A stretch of DNA of 64,000 bases from Citrobacter tructae (GTDB lineage Bacteria; Pseudomonadota; Gammaproteobacteria; Enterobacterales; Enterobacteriaceae): assembly GCF_004684345.1 (NCBI RefSeq), contig NZ_CP038469.1, positions 682,001 through 746,000 on the forward strand, given 5' to 3'. A model generated the notes under the pieces. The model did no database searches and was not told where the DNA came from. It saw nothing but the letters and a program-made list of their open reading frames with translations. The position numbers were made by a program, and so were the translations under genes. Positions 6,803 to 15,746 of the stretch are shown here, piece by piece (the stretch's first letter is position 1; each line of letters starts with the position of its first letter).

Positions 6803-9181
6803 ATGTCCAACAATGGCTCGTCACCGCTGGTGCTTTGGTATAACCAACTCGGCATGAATGATGTAGACAGAGTTGGAGGCAAAAATGCCTCCCTGGGTGA
6901 AATGATCACTAACCTTTCAGGTATGGGTGTTTCCGTACCGAATGGTTTTGCAACGACCGCCGATGCGTTCAACCAGTTTCTGGACCAAAGCGGTGTAAAC
7001 CAGCGCATTTATGAACTGCTGGATAAAACGGATATCGACGATGTCACCGAGCTTGCCAAAGCCGGGGCGCAGATCCGCCAGTGGATTATCGACACTCCTT
7101 TCCAGCCTGAGCTGGAAAATGCCGTCCGTGATGCCTACGCGCAGCTTTCCGCGGACGACGCCAATGCTTCTTTTGCCGTACGCTCCTCCGCTACTGCAGA
7201 AGATATGCCAGATGCCTCATTTGCGGGCCAGCAGGAAACTTTCCTCAACGTCCAGGGCTTTGATGCTGTGCTGGTGGCAATCAAGCACGTCTTTGCTTCG
7301 CTGTTTAACGACCGCGCAATCTCTTACCGTGTGCACCAGGGTTATGACCACCGTGGCGTGGCACTCTCTGCTGGCGTTCAGCGGATGGTACGCTCTGACC
7401 TGGCCTCTTCGGGCGTCATGTTCTCTATCGACACCGAGTCCGGCTTCGATCAGGTGGTGTTTATCACCTCCGCATGGGGGCTGGGCGAAATGGTGGTGCA
7501 GGGTGCGGTTAACCCGGATGAATTCTATGTGCACAAACCGACCCTGGCGGCTAACCGCCCGGCTATCGTGCGTCGCACCATGGGTTCGAAAAAAATTCGC
7601 ATGATCTACGCGCCGACCCAGGAACACGGCAAACAGGTGACCATCGAAGATGTGCCGCAGGAACAGCGCGATGTTTTCTCACTGACGAACGAGGAAGTGC
7701 AGGAACTGGCGAAGCAAGCGGTGCAAATCGAGAAGCACTACGGTCGTCCGATGGATATCGAATGGGCGAAAGACGGTCACACCGGCAAGCTGTTCATTGT
7801 GCAGGCGCGTCCGGAAACCGTCCGCTCTCGCGGTCAGGTAATGGAGCGTTATACGCTGCATGCGCAGGGTAAAATCATTGCTGAAGGCCGTGCTATCGGC
7901 CACCGCATCGGCGCGGGCCCGGTGAAGGTCATTCATGACATCAGCGAAATGAACCGCATTGAACCTGGTGACGTACTGGTAACCGACATGACCGACCCGG
8001 ACTGGGAACCGATCATGAAAAAAGCGTCGGCTATTGTCACCAACCGTGGCGGTCGTACCTGTCACGCTGCGATTATTGCTCGTGAATTGGGGATCCCGGC
8101 GGTGGTTGGTTGTGGCGATGCTACCGATCGCATCAAGGAAGGTGAGAAGGTCACCGTCTCCTGTGCCGAAGGTGACACCGGTTACGTGTATGCTGACATG
8201 CTCGACTTTAGCGTCAAAAGCTCCAGCGTCGAAACTATGCCGGATCTGCCGTTGAAGGTGATGATGAACGTCGGTAACCCGGACCGCGCTTTCGACTTCG
8301 CCTGCCTGCCAAACGAAGGTGTCGGGCTGGCGCGTCTTGAATTTATCATCAACCGTATGATTGGTGTGCACCCTCGCGCATTGCTGGAATTCGATGACCA
8401 GACGCCAGAGCTGCAAAACGAAATCCGCGCGATGATGAAAGGTTTCGATTCCCCGCGTGAATTCTACGTTGGCCGTCTGACCGAAGGGATCGCGACGCTG
8501 GGCGCGGCGTTTTATCCAAAACGCGTCATTGTCCGTATGTCGGACTTTAAGTCCAACGAATATGCCAACCTGGTCGGCGGCGAGCGTTATGAACCGCATG
8601 AAGAGAACCCGATGTTGGGCTTCCGTGGCGCGGGTCGTTATGTTTCAGATAGCTTCCGCGACTGTTTTGCCCTCGAATGTGACGCGGTGAAACGCGTGCG
8701 CAACGAAATGGGACTGACCAACGTTGAAGTGATGGTACCGTTCGTACGAACTGTGGCCCAGGCAAAAGCGGTGGTGGATGAGCTGGCGCGTCAGGGGCTG
8801 AAACGTGGCGAGAACGGGCTGAAGATCATCATGATGTGTGAGATCCCATCCAACGCCCTGCTGGCTGAGCAATTCCTTGAGCACTTCGACGGCTTCTCCA
8901 TCGGTTCTAACGACATGACGCAGCTGGCGCTGGGTCTGGACCGTGATTCCGGTGTGGTTTCTGAACTGTTTGATGAGCGTAACGATGCGGTGAAAGCATT
9001 GCTGTCGATGGCGATTCGCGCGGCCAAGAAACAGGGTAAATACGTGGGTATTTGCGGTCAGGGTCCATCTGACCACGAAGACTTCGCGGCCTGGCTGATG
9101 GAAGAGGGGATCGACAGCCTGTCACTGAACCCTGACACCGTCGTACAGACCTGGCTGAGCCTGGCTGAACTGAACAAGTAA
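6803..9181 (+). CDS. ppsA: Phosphoenolpyruvate synthase PpsA
   Basis: A 792-residue enzyme making PEP, AMP and phosphate from pyruvate and ATP for gluconeogenesis. Domains in order: ATP-grasp nucleotide-binding domain (about 10-350), swivelling phosphohistidine domain with GGRTCHAAIIAREL (His421), and the C-terminal PEP/pyruvate TIM barrel containing GFSIGSNDMTQL and ICGQGPSDHED. Thr419 beside the catalytic histidine is the residue PpsR modifies in E. coli and is kept. The start at 6803 (MSNNGSSP) follows AAGGA and equals the E. coli start; a 13-codon extension upstream is unlikely. Confidence 0.98.
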   Translation: MSNNGSSPLVLWYNQLGMNDVDRVGGKNASLGEMITNLSGMGVSVPNGFATTADAFNQFLDQSGVNQRIYELLDKTDIDDVTELAKAGAQIRQWIIDTPFQPELENAVRDAYAQLSADDANASFAVRSSATAEDMPDASFAGQQETFLNVQGFDAVLVAIKHVFASLFNDRAISYRVHQGYDHRGVALSAGVQRMVRSDLASSGVMFSIDTESGFDQVVFITSAWGLGEMVVQGAVNPDEFYVHKPTLAANRPAIVRRTMGSKKIRMIYAPTQEHGKQVTIEDVPQEQRDVFSLTNEEVQELAKQAVQIEKHYGRPMDIEWAKDGHTGKLFIVQARPETVRSRGQVMERYTLHAQGKIIAEGRAIGHRIGAGPVKVIHDISEMNRIEPGDVLVTDMTDPDWEPIMKKASAIVTNRGGRTCHAAIIARELGIPAVVGCGDATDRIKEGEKVTVSCAEGDTGYVYADMLDFSVKSSSVETMPDLPLKVMMNVGNPDRAFDFACLPNEGVGLARLEFIINRMIGVHPRALLEFDDQTPELQNEIRAMMKGFDSPREFYVGRLTEGIATLGAAFYPKRVIVRMSDFKSNEYANLVGGERYEPHEENPMLGFRGAGRYVSDSFRDCFALECDAVKRVRNEMGLTNVEVMVPFVRTVAQAKAVVDELARQGLKRGENGLKIIMMCEIPSNALLAEQFLEHFDGFSIGSNDMTQLALGLDRDSGVVSELFDERNDAVKALLSMAIRAAKKQGKYVGICGQGPSDHEDFAAWLMEEGIDSLSLNPDTVVQTWLSLAELNK

Positions 9182-9186
9182 CATCA

Positions 9187-9216
9187 TGCCGGATGGCGTT
9201 ACACCGCCATCCGGCA
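9187..9216. repeat. REP-like palindrome between ppsA and fadK
   Basis: A perfect 12-bp stem, TGCCGGATGGCG and its complement around a 6-base loop, with the GCCGGATG core of enterobacterial REP elements. It sits between two converging genes, with CTTTA after it on the plus strand, and probably stops transcription or protects the ppsA mRNA 3' end. Confidence 0.85.
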
Positions 9217-9218
9217 CT

Positions 9219-10856
9219 TTACTCTGTAATACTCTCCACGTTCAAACGCTGAATAATGTCCTGGCGAAGCTGATACTTCTGGATTTTGCCGGAGGCTGTG
9301 CGCGGTAACGTCTCGACAATCACAAGATGTTCCGGATATTTGTACTTTGCTACCCGCTTGCGGCTAAAGAAGGCCACCACCGACTCCAGCGACAGCGAGT
9401 GATGCGGCGGTTTAAGCACCACGTATGCGCACGACCTTTCCCCTAAACGCTCGTCCGGCATCGCCACCACGCAGGCATCGTGAATACGTGGATGCTGCAA
9501 TAAAATGTCTTCGACCTCGCGGCTGCTGATATTTTCTCCACCACGCACAATAATATCTTTCTTACGTCCTGTGATTTTAATGTAGCCCTCGTCGTCCATG
9601 CGGCATAAATCGCCGCTGTAGTACCAGCCGTCTTTATCCAGCGCGCGGGCGGTCATTTCTGGCTCATCAAGGTAGCCCATAAAGACGTTAGGTCCGCGTG
9701 AGGCTTCTTCGCCCTCAACGCCCGGCGGCAGCGTATTATGTGCTTCATCGACCACTTTAATTTCGACGCCCGCAGCGGCGTAGCCATCGGTATTCATCAT
9801 GCGTGAAAGTGAATCATCAAGATTCACCACAGCATGCGGTGAGCTTTCAGTCGAACCGTAAACGCTTAACAGCTTAATGCCGCGCTGCTGGCAGTTTCGG
9901 GCAATTTTCTGCGGAATGGTGGTACCGCCACATAAAAAGAAACGTAGCGAGGTGAGGTCGTAAGGCTGCTTTTCCATGCAGCACAACATGTCATAGACGA
10001 AGGGTGTTGCGCCGAGAACACAGGTACAGCGCTGTTGCTCCAGCAGATCAAGACAGGCTGTCGGGGTAAATATATCCAGCAGCACGCTGCGCGCGCCAAT
10101 TAAAAACGGGGCCGTGACGCCATGCAGAAAACCGGTGGCGTGCCCCAGCGGCGCAGGCATTAAAAAAACATCCTGCCAGTTGAGGTTAAGGCGGGCGCAG
10201 TAGGCGCGTTCGCTGGCAAGAATGTTGTTGTGGGTCAACATCACTCCCTTCGGCATTCCCTCGGTGCCGGAGGTGAACAGCACGGCGGCTAACGTGTCGG
10301 CGTGTACGCTAACAGCCTGGGTTAACGGCGGGGAGGTCAGTAGCTGGCTTAGCGCCAGTGAGGCCGTTGCCGGAGCCAGTTTATCCACCGCGACAATCTG
10401 TAACAGATGTGGCAACTGATTCTGTAAAGGCAGGATTAGATCCACCGGTCGGGTCTGTTTAAACAGGGTCGGCGCAAAAAAGAGCTTCGCTTTGCATTTG
10501 TTCAGTACCCACACCAGTTCCGCTTCGCGCCAGGCCGGAAGTAGCGGTACGGAGACGGCTCCGGTTTTCAGGCAGGCCAGATAAATCACCGTAAATTCAC
10601 ACCAGCCAGGAAGCTGGAAAGCAACTCGATCGCCGGGTTGAATCCCACTGGCTAAAAACCAGCTGGCCAGACTACTGGCGGCACGGTCGAGTGCGGCGTA
10701 GGTGTAGGAATCGCCGTGATTATCAACCACAGCGATTTTATCCGGTACGGCCCGGGCGGTGTGGCTCCAGTAATCGCCCAGTGAGGCATCTCCCCACAGG
10801 CCTTGCTGTCGCCAGGCGTTACGACGCTCGGCGTTAAACGTTAATGTGACACTCAT
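9219..10856 (-). CDS. fadK: Medium/short-chain acyl-CoA synthetase FadK (YdiD)
   Basis: A 545-residue ANL-superfamily AMP-forming ligase activating fatty acids to acyl-CoA; E. coli FadK works mainly under anaerobic conditions on shorter chains. The AMP-binding P-loop region reads FTSGTEGMPKGVMLTH (about residue 190), followed by LSVYGSTESS, the hinge YYSGDLCRMDDEGYIKITGRK and the C-terminal catalytic lysine in TASGKIQKYQLR. Sequence tracks E. coli YdiD throughout. It lies beside ydiTSRQ and the acyl-CoA dehydrogenase ydiO, which suggests one anaerobic acyl-CoA pathway. A REP element separates it from ydiT, so separate transcription is possible. Confidence 0.95.
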   Translation of the reverse strand: MSVTLTFNAERRNAWRQQGLWGDASLGDYWSHTARAVPDKIAVVDNHGDSYTYAALDRAASSLASWFLASGIQPGDRVAFQLPGWCEFTVIYLACLKTGAVSVPLLPAWREAELVWVLNKCKAKLFFAPTLFKQTRPVDLILPLQNQLPHLLQIVAVDKLAPATASLALSQLLTSPPLTQAVSVHADTLAAVLFTSGTEGMPKGVMLTHNNILASERAYCARLNLNWQDVFLMPAPLGHATGFLHGVTAPFLIGARSVLLDIFTPTACLDLLEQQRCTCVLGATPFVYDMLCCMEKQPYDLTSLRFFLCGGTTIPQKIARNCQQRGIKLLSVYGSTESSPHAVVNLDDSLSRMMNTDGYAAAGVEIKVVDEAHNTLPPGVEGEEASRGPNVFMGYLDEPEMTARALDKDGWYYSGDLCRMDDEGYIKITGRKKDIIVRGGENISSREVEDILLQHPRIHDACVVAMPDERLGERSCAYVVLKPPHHSLSLESVVAFFSRKRVAKYKYPEHLVIVETLPRTASGKIQKYQLRQDIIQRLNVESITE

Positions 10857-10890
10857 TGGTTTGTCCCTGGATTACTGCGGCATACATCTT

Positions 10891-10918
10891 GCCGGATGGC
10901 GGCTGCGTCTTATCCGGC
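10891..10918. repeat. REP element between fadK and ydiT
   Basis: GCCGGATGGCGGC and TCTTATCCGGC form the standard enterobacterial REP palindrome with its asymmetric stem. It is isolated in the short gap between two genes of the same strand. Confidence 0.85.
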
Positions 10919-10937
10919 CTGCAACATGCAACATCCG

Positions 10938-11231
10938 TCACCCATAACGAAAATCGACGCCAAAGGTGCCGACCGGGTACTCCCATTGTTCGAGGATTGT
11001 TTCGCCACACAGCACCCGGCAGGTTCCGCACTCCAGACATCCGGCAGAATCAAAATGGATATTTCCGTCATCGTCCTGCTTGTACAGCCCGGCGGGGCAG
11101 GCATAAAGCAGTTTTCGAAACTCATTCAGGTCCGGGTGGGCGGCCAGAATAATGTGCGGATGCCCTTCATCGACGTTGAATTTATTGACGCCCAGCTTGA
11201 CGTCAACGTTTACGGTGTTGTCCTGGCTCAT
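10938..11231 (-). CDS. ydiT: Ferredoxin-like protein YdiT (FixX family)
   Basis: A 97-residue FixX-type ferredoxin partner of the YdiS flavoprotein. It begins MSQDNTVNVDVKLGVNKFNVDEGHPHI and has one cluster motif, CLECGTCRVLCGE, plus an earlier cysteine in YACPAGLYK, consistent with a single [4Fe-4S] cluster. The start overlaps the ydiS stop by four bases (ATGA), indicating coupled translation and a shared complex. In FixABCX systems the protein passes electrons from the ETF-quinone oxidoreductase-like subunit to low-potential acceptors. Confidence 0.94.
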   Translation of the reverse strand: MSQDNTVNVDVKLGVNKFNVDEGHPHIILAAHPDLNEFRKLLYACPAGLYKQDDDGNIHFDSAGCLECGTCRVLCGETILEQWEYPVGTFGVDFRYG

Positions 11232-12517
11232 AGCGCGGTCGCTCCCTTAATACCGTCCTTCAGTAAGTTTATTAATCCAATGCGTTTTACATGGGGCATG
11301 ATCCTTTTGCGCATCGGCGGTGTCGGGCGTCCGTCCACGGTGAACATATCGCTCATGATATCCGCTACCATGCGTGGGTATTGGGTGAACAGACGTGGGT
11401 TTTCCATCAGCGCCGGGATCTTGCGGAAATGCTGTAAATCGCGCATTACGCAACCCTGCTCGAGGGCACGTTTGTAATCCATTAGGCTGTTGGCGGAGAA
11501 ATCCTGGCGTTCTTTCGCAGCGATAGCCGTTTTAGCCGCCGCCTCTGCGGAGGCTATTGCCAGATCCATGCCGCGAATCGTATAACCCAGGTTCAGGCAG
11601 AAACCGGCAGCATCGCCGACGATCATCACACCGTCATCGACAAGTTTGGGCACCATCGCCAGACCGCCTTCCGGCACCATGTGCGCTGAGTATTCCAGCA
11701 ACTCGCCCCCAGCAATCAGCGGACGAATTGTTGGATGCTGCTTAAAGTCTTCCAGCATTTGCGGAATGCTCTTTGTCGCATGAGCGATATCGCCCAGACC
11801 ACAGACCAGTCCCAGAGAAATCGAATCCCGGTTGGTGTACAGGAAGCCACCGCCCATCATTCCGTTCGAAGGGGAACCGGCAAACAGCCAGGCCGCGCCA
11901 TCATTGCCAGAAAGATTGAAGCGATCCGCAATGACAGCGGGCGGCAAGCCAATCAACTCTTTAACGCCAACGGCATAGTGGTGTGCTGAAGAGGGGGGAA
12001 CCATGCCGAGCGAGCGGCCCAGTATGGAGTTAACGCCGTCGGCAAGGATGACGATATTGGCTTCCAGAACATCGTCACCGGCCTGAACGCCCGTCACTTT
12101 ATTGCCTTCGCGGATTAATGCATCGACGCGGACGCCTGGAATAAACTGCGCGCCAGCCTGTTCGGCTTTATCCATGAGCCATGGGTCAAAACGGCTACGT
12201 AAAACCGTCCAGGAGTCCTGCGCCGGAACATCATCTTTTTCACGATGGAAGTCGAGGGTGACAGCGCTTTCCTCAGTGAGAAATGAGATTTTTTCACGCG
12301 TCACTTTGCGCTCGATGGGCGCTTCCTGAGCGAATCCTGGCATGATGCGCTCAAGACTGTGTGCATAGAGTCGCCCGCCGGTCATGTTTTTACTGCCCGC
12401 GCTGTTTCCGCGCTCAATGACCAGCACGTCCAGTCCGGCCTTAGCCATCACATAGCCTGCTACCGCTCCCGCCACGCCAGCACCGACCACAATGGCATCA
12501 AATTTTTCATCTGACAT
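11228..12517 (-). CDS. ydiS: FAD-dependent oxidoreductase YdiS (FixC family)
   Basis: A 429-residue flavoprotein of the FixC/ETF-quinone oxidoreductase family. The N-terminal Rossmann motif is IVVGAGVAGAVAGYVMAKAG followed by ERG; the second FAD-contact block is GVMIVGDAAGFCLNLGYTIRGMD near residue 300. It lacks a built-in iron-sulphur domain, which YdiT supplies as a separate protein. Length and sequence match E. coli YdiS. It is the third gene of ydiQRST and probably takes electrons from the YdiQR electron transfer flavoprotein. Confidence 0.95.
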   Translation of the reverse strand: MSDEKFDAIVVGAGVAGAVAGYVMAKAGLDVLVIERGNSAGSKNMTGGRLYAHSLERIMPGFAQEAPIERKVTREKISFLTEESAVTLDFHREKDDVPAQDSWTVLRSRFDPWLMDKAEQAGAQFIPGVRVDALIREGNKVTGVQAGDDVLEANIVILADGVNSILGRSLGMVPPSSAHHYAVGVKELIGLPPAVIADRFNLSGNDGAAWLFAGSPSNGMMGGGFLYTNRDSISLGLVCGLGDIAHATKSIPQMLEDFKQHPTIRPLIAGGELLEYSAHMVPEGGLAMVPKLVDDGVMIVGDAAGFCLNLGYTIRGMDLAIASAEAAAKTAIAAKERQDFSANSLMDYKRALEQGCVMRDLQHFRKIPALMENPRLFTQYPRMVADIMSDMFTVDGRPTPPMRKRIMPHVKRIGLINLLKDGIKGATAL

Positions 12518-12573
12518 GCTTATGCTCCCTTCCCGCTGCGAGGGCAGCGGGATAGATGGTTAAATGATGAGGG

Positions 12574-13509
12574 TTAGTGGCTTAACTGTTCGATAAGGGC
12601 CGGCACAACTTTGTAGATATCGCCCACCAGGCCGTAATCGGCATAATTGAAAATGGGGGCTTTTTTATCTTTATTAATCGCAACGATGATTTTTGCGCCA
12701 TTGCCGCCGACCATATGCTGAATTTGCCCTGAGATGCCCAGCGTCAGGTACAGGTCAGACTTCAGCAGTACGCCGGAAACGCCGATGTAACGCTCGCGCT
12801 CCATCCAGTTTTCGCCTTCGGCAATCGGTCGTGAACAACCCACCTCAGCACCCAGTACGGCCGCCAGTTTATGCACCATTTCCAGATCGTCTTGCGCCAC
12901 CAGGCCACGGCCAACACCCACCACGCGCTTCGCTTTGCTGAGATCCACACTGCTCAGCGATTTGGCGCGACGTTCCTGACACATAATTTCATGGCGTGGG
13001 ACGATATACGGCGCAGCGATCACCGGGCAGGTGTGTGCTGGGTTGGTCTCGACCGGCTCCAGCACCCCGGGAGCGAGCGTGATAATCGCTAGTGCGCTAT
13101 TGAGCTTTTCTTTCCCGAATGCCAGTCCGCCATACATACGGTGTTCGGCGAACAATGCGCCAGCATCGAGGCTCACCGAGGTTGCGTCATTCACCATCGC
13201 TGCATTGAGTTGAATACTTAAGCGCGCACCAAGGGATTTCGCGCGCTTGGTGGCGGGCATCAGCAGTAAACCGTTGTGTTCTTGCAGCAGGGACGCGAGG
13301 GTTTCGGCATAGTTTTCAATGCGCTGTAGTCCAGAGGGTTGCTCGAGTACGATGATGGTATCGGCTCCCAGCGGCAGAACCTGGCTTGCCTGTTCGCTAC
13401 CTTGCACAATGATATGGACCTGTTCACCCCACTGGCGCGCGCCGGTCATTAATTCTGCATAGCGTTCAGCGTTATCGCTAAATACCCAGACGTTGGCTAA
13501 TTTACTCAT
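12574..13509 (-). CDS. ydiR: Electron transfer flavoprotein alpha subunit YdiR (FixB family)
   Basis: A 311-residue ETF alpha (FixB/CaiE-like) subunit. The C-terminal FAD-binding half is recognisable: RVVGVGRGLVAQDDLEMVHKLAAVLGAEVGCSRPIAEGENWM, then YLTLGISGQIQHMVG and IIVAINKDKKAPIFNYADYGLVGD. It starts 21 bases after ydiQ, its beta partner. The pair should carry electrons between an acyl-CoA dehydrogenase (probably YdiO) and YdiS/YdiT. Confidence 0.95.
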   Translation of the reverse strand: MSKLANVWVFSDNAERYAELMTGARQWGEQVHIIVQGSEQASQVLPLGADTIIVLEQPSGLQRIENYAETLASLLQEHNGLLLMPATKRAKSLGARLSIQLNAAMVNDATSVSLDAGALFAEHRMYGGLAFGKEKLNSALAIITLAPGVLEPVETNPAHTCPVIAAPYIVPRHEIMCQERRAKSLSSVDLSKAKRVVGVGRGLVAQDDLEMVHKLAAVLGAEVGCSRPIAEGENWMERERYIGVSGVLLKSDLYLTLGISGQIQHMVGGNGAKIIVAINKDKKAPIFNYADYGLVGDIYKVVPALIEQLSH

Positions 13510-13530
13510 AATGATATCTCTCCGTTGGGC

Positions 13531-14295
13531 TTAGTTCAGCGCTTTTTTCAGATGGTCGGCCAGTTCAGCGATCGCTTCTGCTGAGTCATTTTCCAGAATG
13601 ATACGTTTACGCTCGGTTTGTGGTGGAACCGTTATTGCCACCAGTTCCGCTAACGGTGGCACTGGCGTCCAGCCAATATCGCTGGCTTGCCAGGGAGTGA
13701 CGGTTTTTTTGCCGGCACCAAGAATGGCTTTCATTGACGGAATGCGCGGCGTGTTGATATCTGACGTGACGCAAAGCACGGCGGGGAGCGGGAGATCAAG
13801 CACTTCGATTTCGTCCTCAAGCGCACGCTCGACCAGAATGCGTTCGCCGTGGCGTTGAATCTTGCTCACCGCGTTGACGACGGGGAGCTGCAGGAGTTCG
13901 CCCACCAGCAAGCCCACCTGCTGGGCGTAGAGATCGCCCGACCCTTCACCGAATAACATCAGGTCAAATTCAATTTTCGTAGCAGCGCAGGCCAGCGCCT
14001 GGGCGGTGTCTCTGGGCAGTGAATGTTCCAGTTGCGCATCCTGTACCATAAACAGGCTGTTCGGGCCGCGGGATAGCACGTCTTTACGCACTTTGGAGTT
14101 TTGTAACAGCGAACCGCCAACCGTTAAGGCGACGATCTCGTCACCTTCTGCAGCCAGTTGCGCTGCGGCTTCGATGGCATTTAGGTCAAATTGACTGATT
14201 TTGGCTTCGGCTCTGTCAAGGTTAAGTGAGCGCTCCGGCGTAACAACAATGTCCTGTTCCTCAGGGACCAACTTAAAGCAGGTGACTATTTTCAT
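13531..14295 (-). CDS. ydiQ: Electron transfer flavoprotein beta subunit YdiQ (FixA family)
   Basis: A 254-residue ETF beta (FixA) subunit and first gene of ydiQRST. It begins MKIVTCFKLVPEEQDIVV and contains the adenine-nucleotide-binding fold with KISQFDLNAIEAAAQL and GEGSGDLYAQQVG. Sequence follows E. coli YdiQ. The divergent AraC-type gene ydiP lies about 500 bases upstream and is the obvious candidate regulator. Whether this ETF is of the bifurcating class, as in FixABCX, cannot be settled here. Confidence 0.95.
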   Translation of the reverse strand: MKIVTCFKLVPEEQDIVVTPERSLNLDRAEAKISQFDLNAIEAAAQLAAEGDEIVALTVGGSLLQNSKVRKDVLSRGPNSLFMVQDAQLEHSLPRDTAQALACAATKIEFDLMLFGEGSGDLYAQQVGLLVGELLQLPVVNAVSKIQRHGERILVERALEDEIEVLDLPLPAVLCVTSDINTPRIPSMKAILGAGKKTVTPWQASDIGWTPVPPLAELVAITVPPQTERKRIILENDSAEAIAELADHLKKALN

Positions 14296-14802
14296 GGCAT
14301 CTCCGGTGAGTCGTGTTCAGATGATGACGGGGCGCGTCATTATCGACAGTAGGGAAAGTTGACTGAAATTAGTGTGCGGTAGGTGAGTGGTATTTTCGAC
14401 GGGACAATCTGTTTTCGTTTCCAACAATCTTGCAAAAAAAAGTGTCGACAGGGCGCTTTGCTGATAAGCGTCGCTTAAATGTCATGAACGGCAGAAATAA
14501 ATAGAAGAGGATCGCGGTGTGGAGTAATTGAGAAATGCATCATGTTTTTAAGCAATATCTGGTTGCTTATGTTTCTATTATGTAAATGACTAACGGGTGA
14601 ATAATAACATTTATCATTTTTATGCTTTTTAAAATATAAATAGATTATGAAGATAACACCTTAATGCTGCGCGTATCATCTTGCAGATGGGACCAATAAT
14701 TTTGTTTCGTTAGTATGAAATAACGTTGTATAACATGCTCAGTCGCTTTAATTTATCGCTATTGCTTATCCTAAAATTTCCGGTCTTAAGGTGGAGGTTG
14801 TC
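14296..14802. promoter_or_regulatory. Long divergent ydiQ-ydiP intergenic region
   Basis: This 507-bp spacer is clearly AT-richer than its flanks, especially 14520-14790. It must hold the promoters of ydiQRST (minus) and ydiP (plus). I see no long open frame on either strand and no convincing CRP, FNR or Fur site. AAGGTGGAGG at 14787-14796 is the ydiP ribosome site. Confidence 0.55.
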
Positions 14803-15693
14803 ATGTATCAACGATGTTTTGATAATGCCATGGAAACCCTTTTTGAGCAGGGGAAAACCCCTAAGTTTTCACGATTCGTCATTAGTGACGATCCGAACTG
14901 GGCGTCTGGTCACCATGTTCATGACAATGAAACAGAGCTCATTTATGTCAAAAAGGGTGTTGCCAGATTCATTATCGACTCGTCACTGTATGTCGCTCAT
15001 GCAGGCGATATTGTGGTGATAGAGCAAGGCCGACTGCACGCGGTCGCTTCTGACAGTAACGCACCAGCCACCACCTACACCTGCGCACTGGCAGGGTTTC
15101 GCTTTAATGGTTGGCAGGATAACCAACTGCTGCAGGCGCATTCATGCCCGGTGATCAGCGCCGGACAGGGGAAGGAGGTGATCAAAAGTATTTTTAACGA
15201 ACTGAGTATTATGTTGCCACAGAGCAAAAATAATCTGACCTCGGCGGCATACGATGCTTTCGCGTATGCGTTAACCGTACTGTATTATGAAAATTTCAAA
15301 AATGCGTATCGTTCGGAGCAAGGGTACATTAAAAAAGACATCTTAATTAAAGATGTGCTGGTGTATTTAAATAACAATTTTCGTGAAAAAATAACGCTTG
15401 AACAGTTGTCGAAGAAATTTCGTGCCAGCGTCAGTTACATTTGCCATGAATTTACCAAAGAGTATCGAATTTCACCGATTAATTATGTTATCCAACGGCG
15501 AATGACGGAGGCAAAGTTTTCTCTGACTAATACCGAATCATCGTTGGCGGAAATTTCGTGGCGAGTGGGATATGAAAATGTCGATCACTTTGCCAAACTC
15601 TTTCAGCGACATGTAGGCTGTTCTCCCAGTGATTATCGCAAGCAGTTTAAAAACAATCTGCTTGAGCAGGAATGTCTGATGCCGGAGGTTTGA
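14803..15693 (+). CDS. ydiP: AraC/XylS-family transcriptional regulator YdiP
   Basis: A 296-residue regulator with an N-terminal cupin sensor (about 20-130: HHVHDNETELIYVKKG, HAGDIVVIEQGRLH) and a C-terminal double helix-turn-helix (about 185-285: LEQLSKKFRASVSYICHEF and AEISWRVGYENVDHFAKLF). It is transcribed away from ydiQRST and converges on ydiO, so it sits in the middle of the acyl-CoA gene set and probably controls it. ATG at 14803 is chosen because it follows AAGGTGGAGG; a GTG four codons upstream falls within that ribosome site. Confidence 0.92.
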   Translation: MYQRCFDNAMETLFEQGKTPKFSRFVISDDPNWASGHHVHDNETELIYVKKGVARFIIDSSLYVAHAGDIVVIEQGRLHAVASDSNAPATTYTCALAGFRFNGWQDNQLLQAHSCPVISAGQGKEVIKSIFNELSIMLPQSKNNLTSAAYDAFAYALTVLYYENFKNAYRSEQGYIKKDILIKDVLVYLNNNFREKITLEQLSKKFRASVSYICHEFTKEYRISPINYVIQRRMTEAKFSLTNTESSLAEISWRVGYENVDHFAKLFQRHVGCSPSDYRKQFKNNLLEQECLMPEV

Positions 15694-15710
15694 TGACCGG
15701 TTTTCTGCGT

Positions 15711-15737
15711 GCCCGGTAAGCATTACGCCTACCGGGT
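15711..15737. repeat. REP-like hairpin between converging ydiP and ydiO
   Basis: GCCCGGTAAGC and its near complement (CCTACCGGGT) form a stable stem resembling a degenerate REP unit. It lies in the 53-bp gap between two converging genes and may act as a bidirectional terminator. Confidence 0.6.
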
Positions 15738-15746
15738 AATTTACCC

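Noticed and set aside
7679..8599. A 306-codon frame antisense to ppsA
   Set aside because: A shadow of the ppsA codon pattern, with no domain and no ribosome site.
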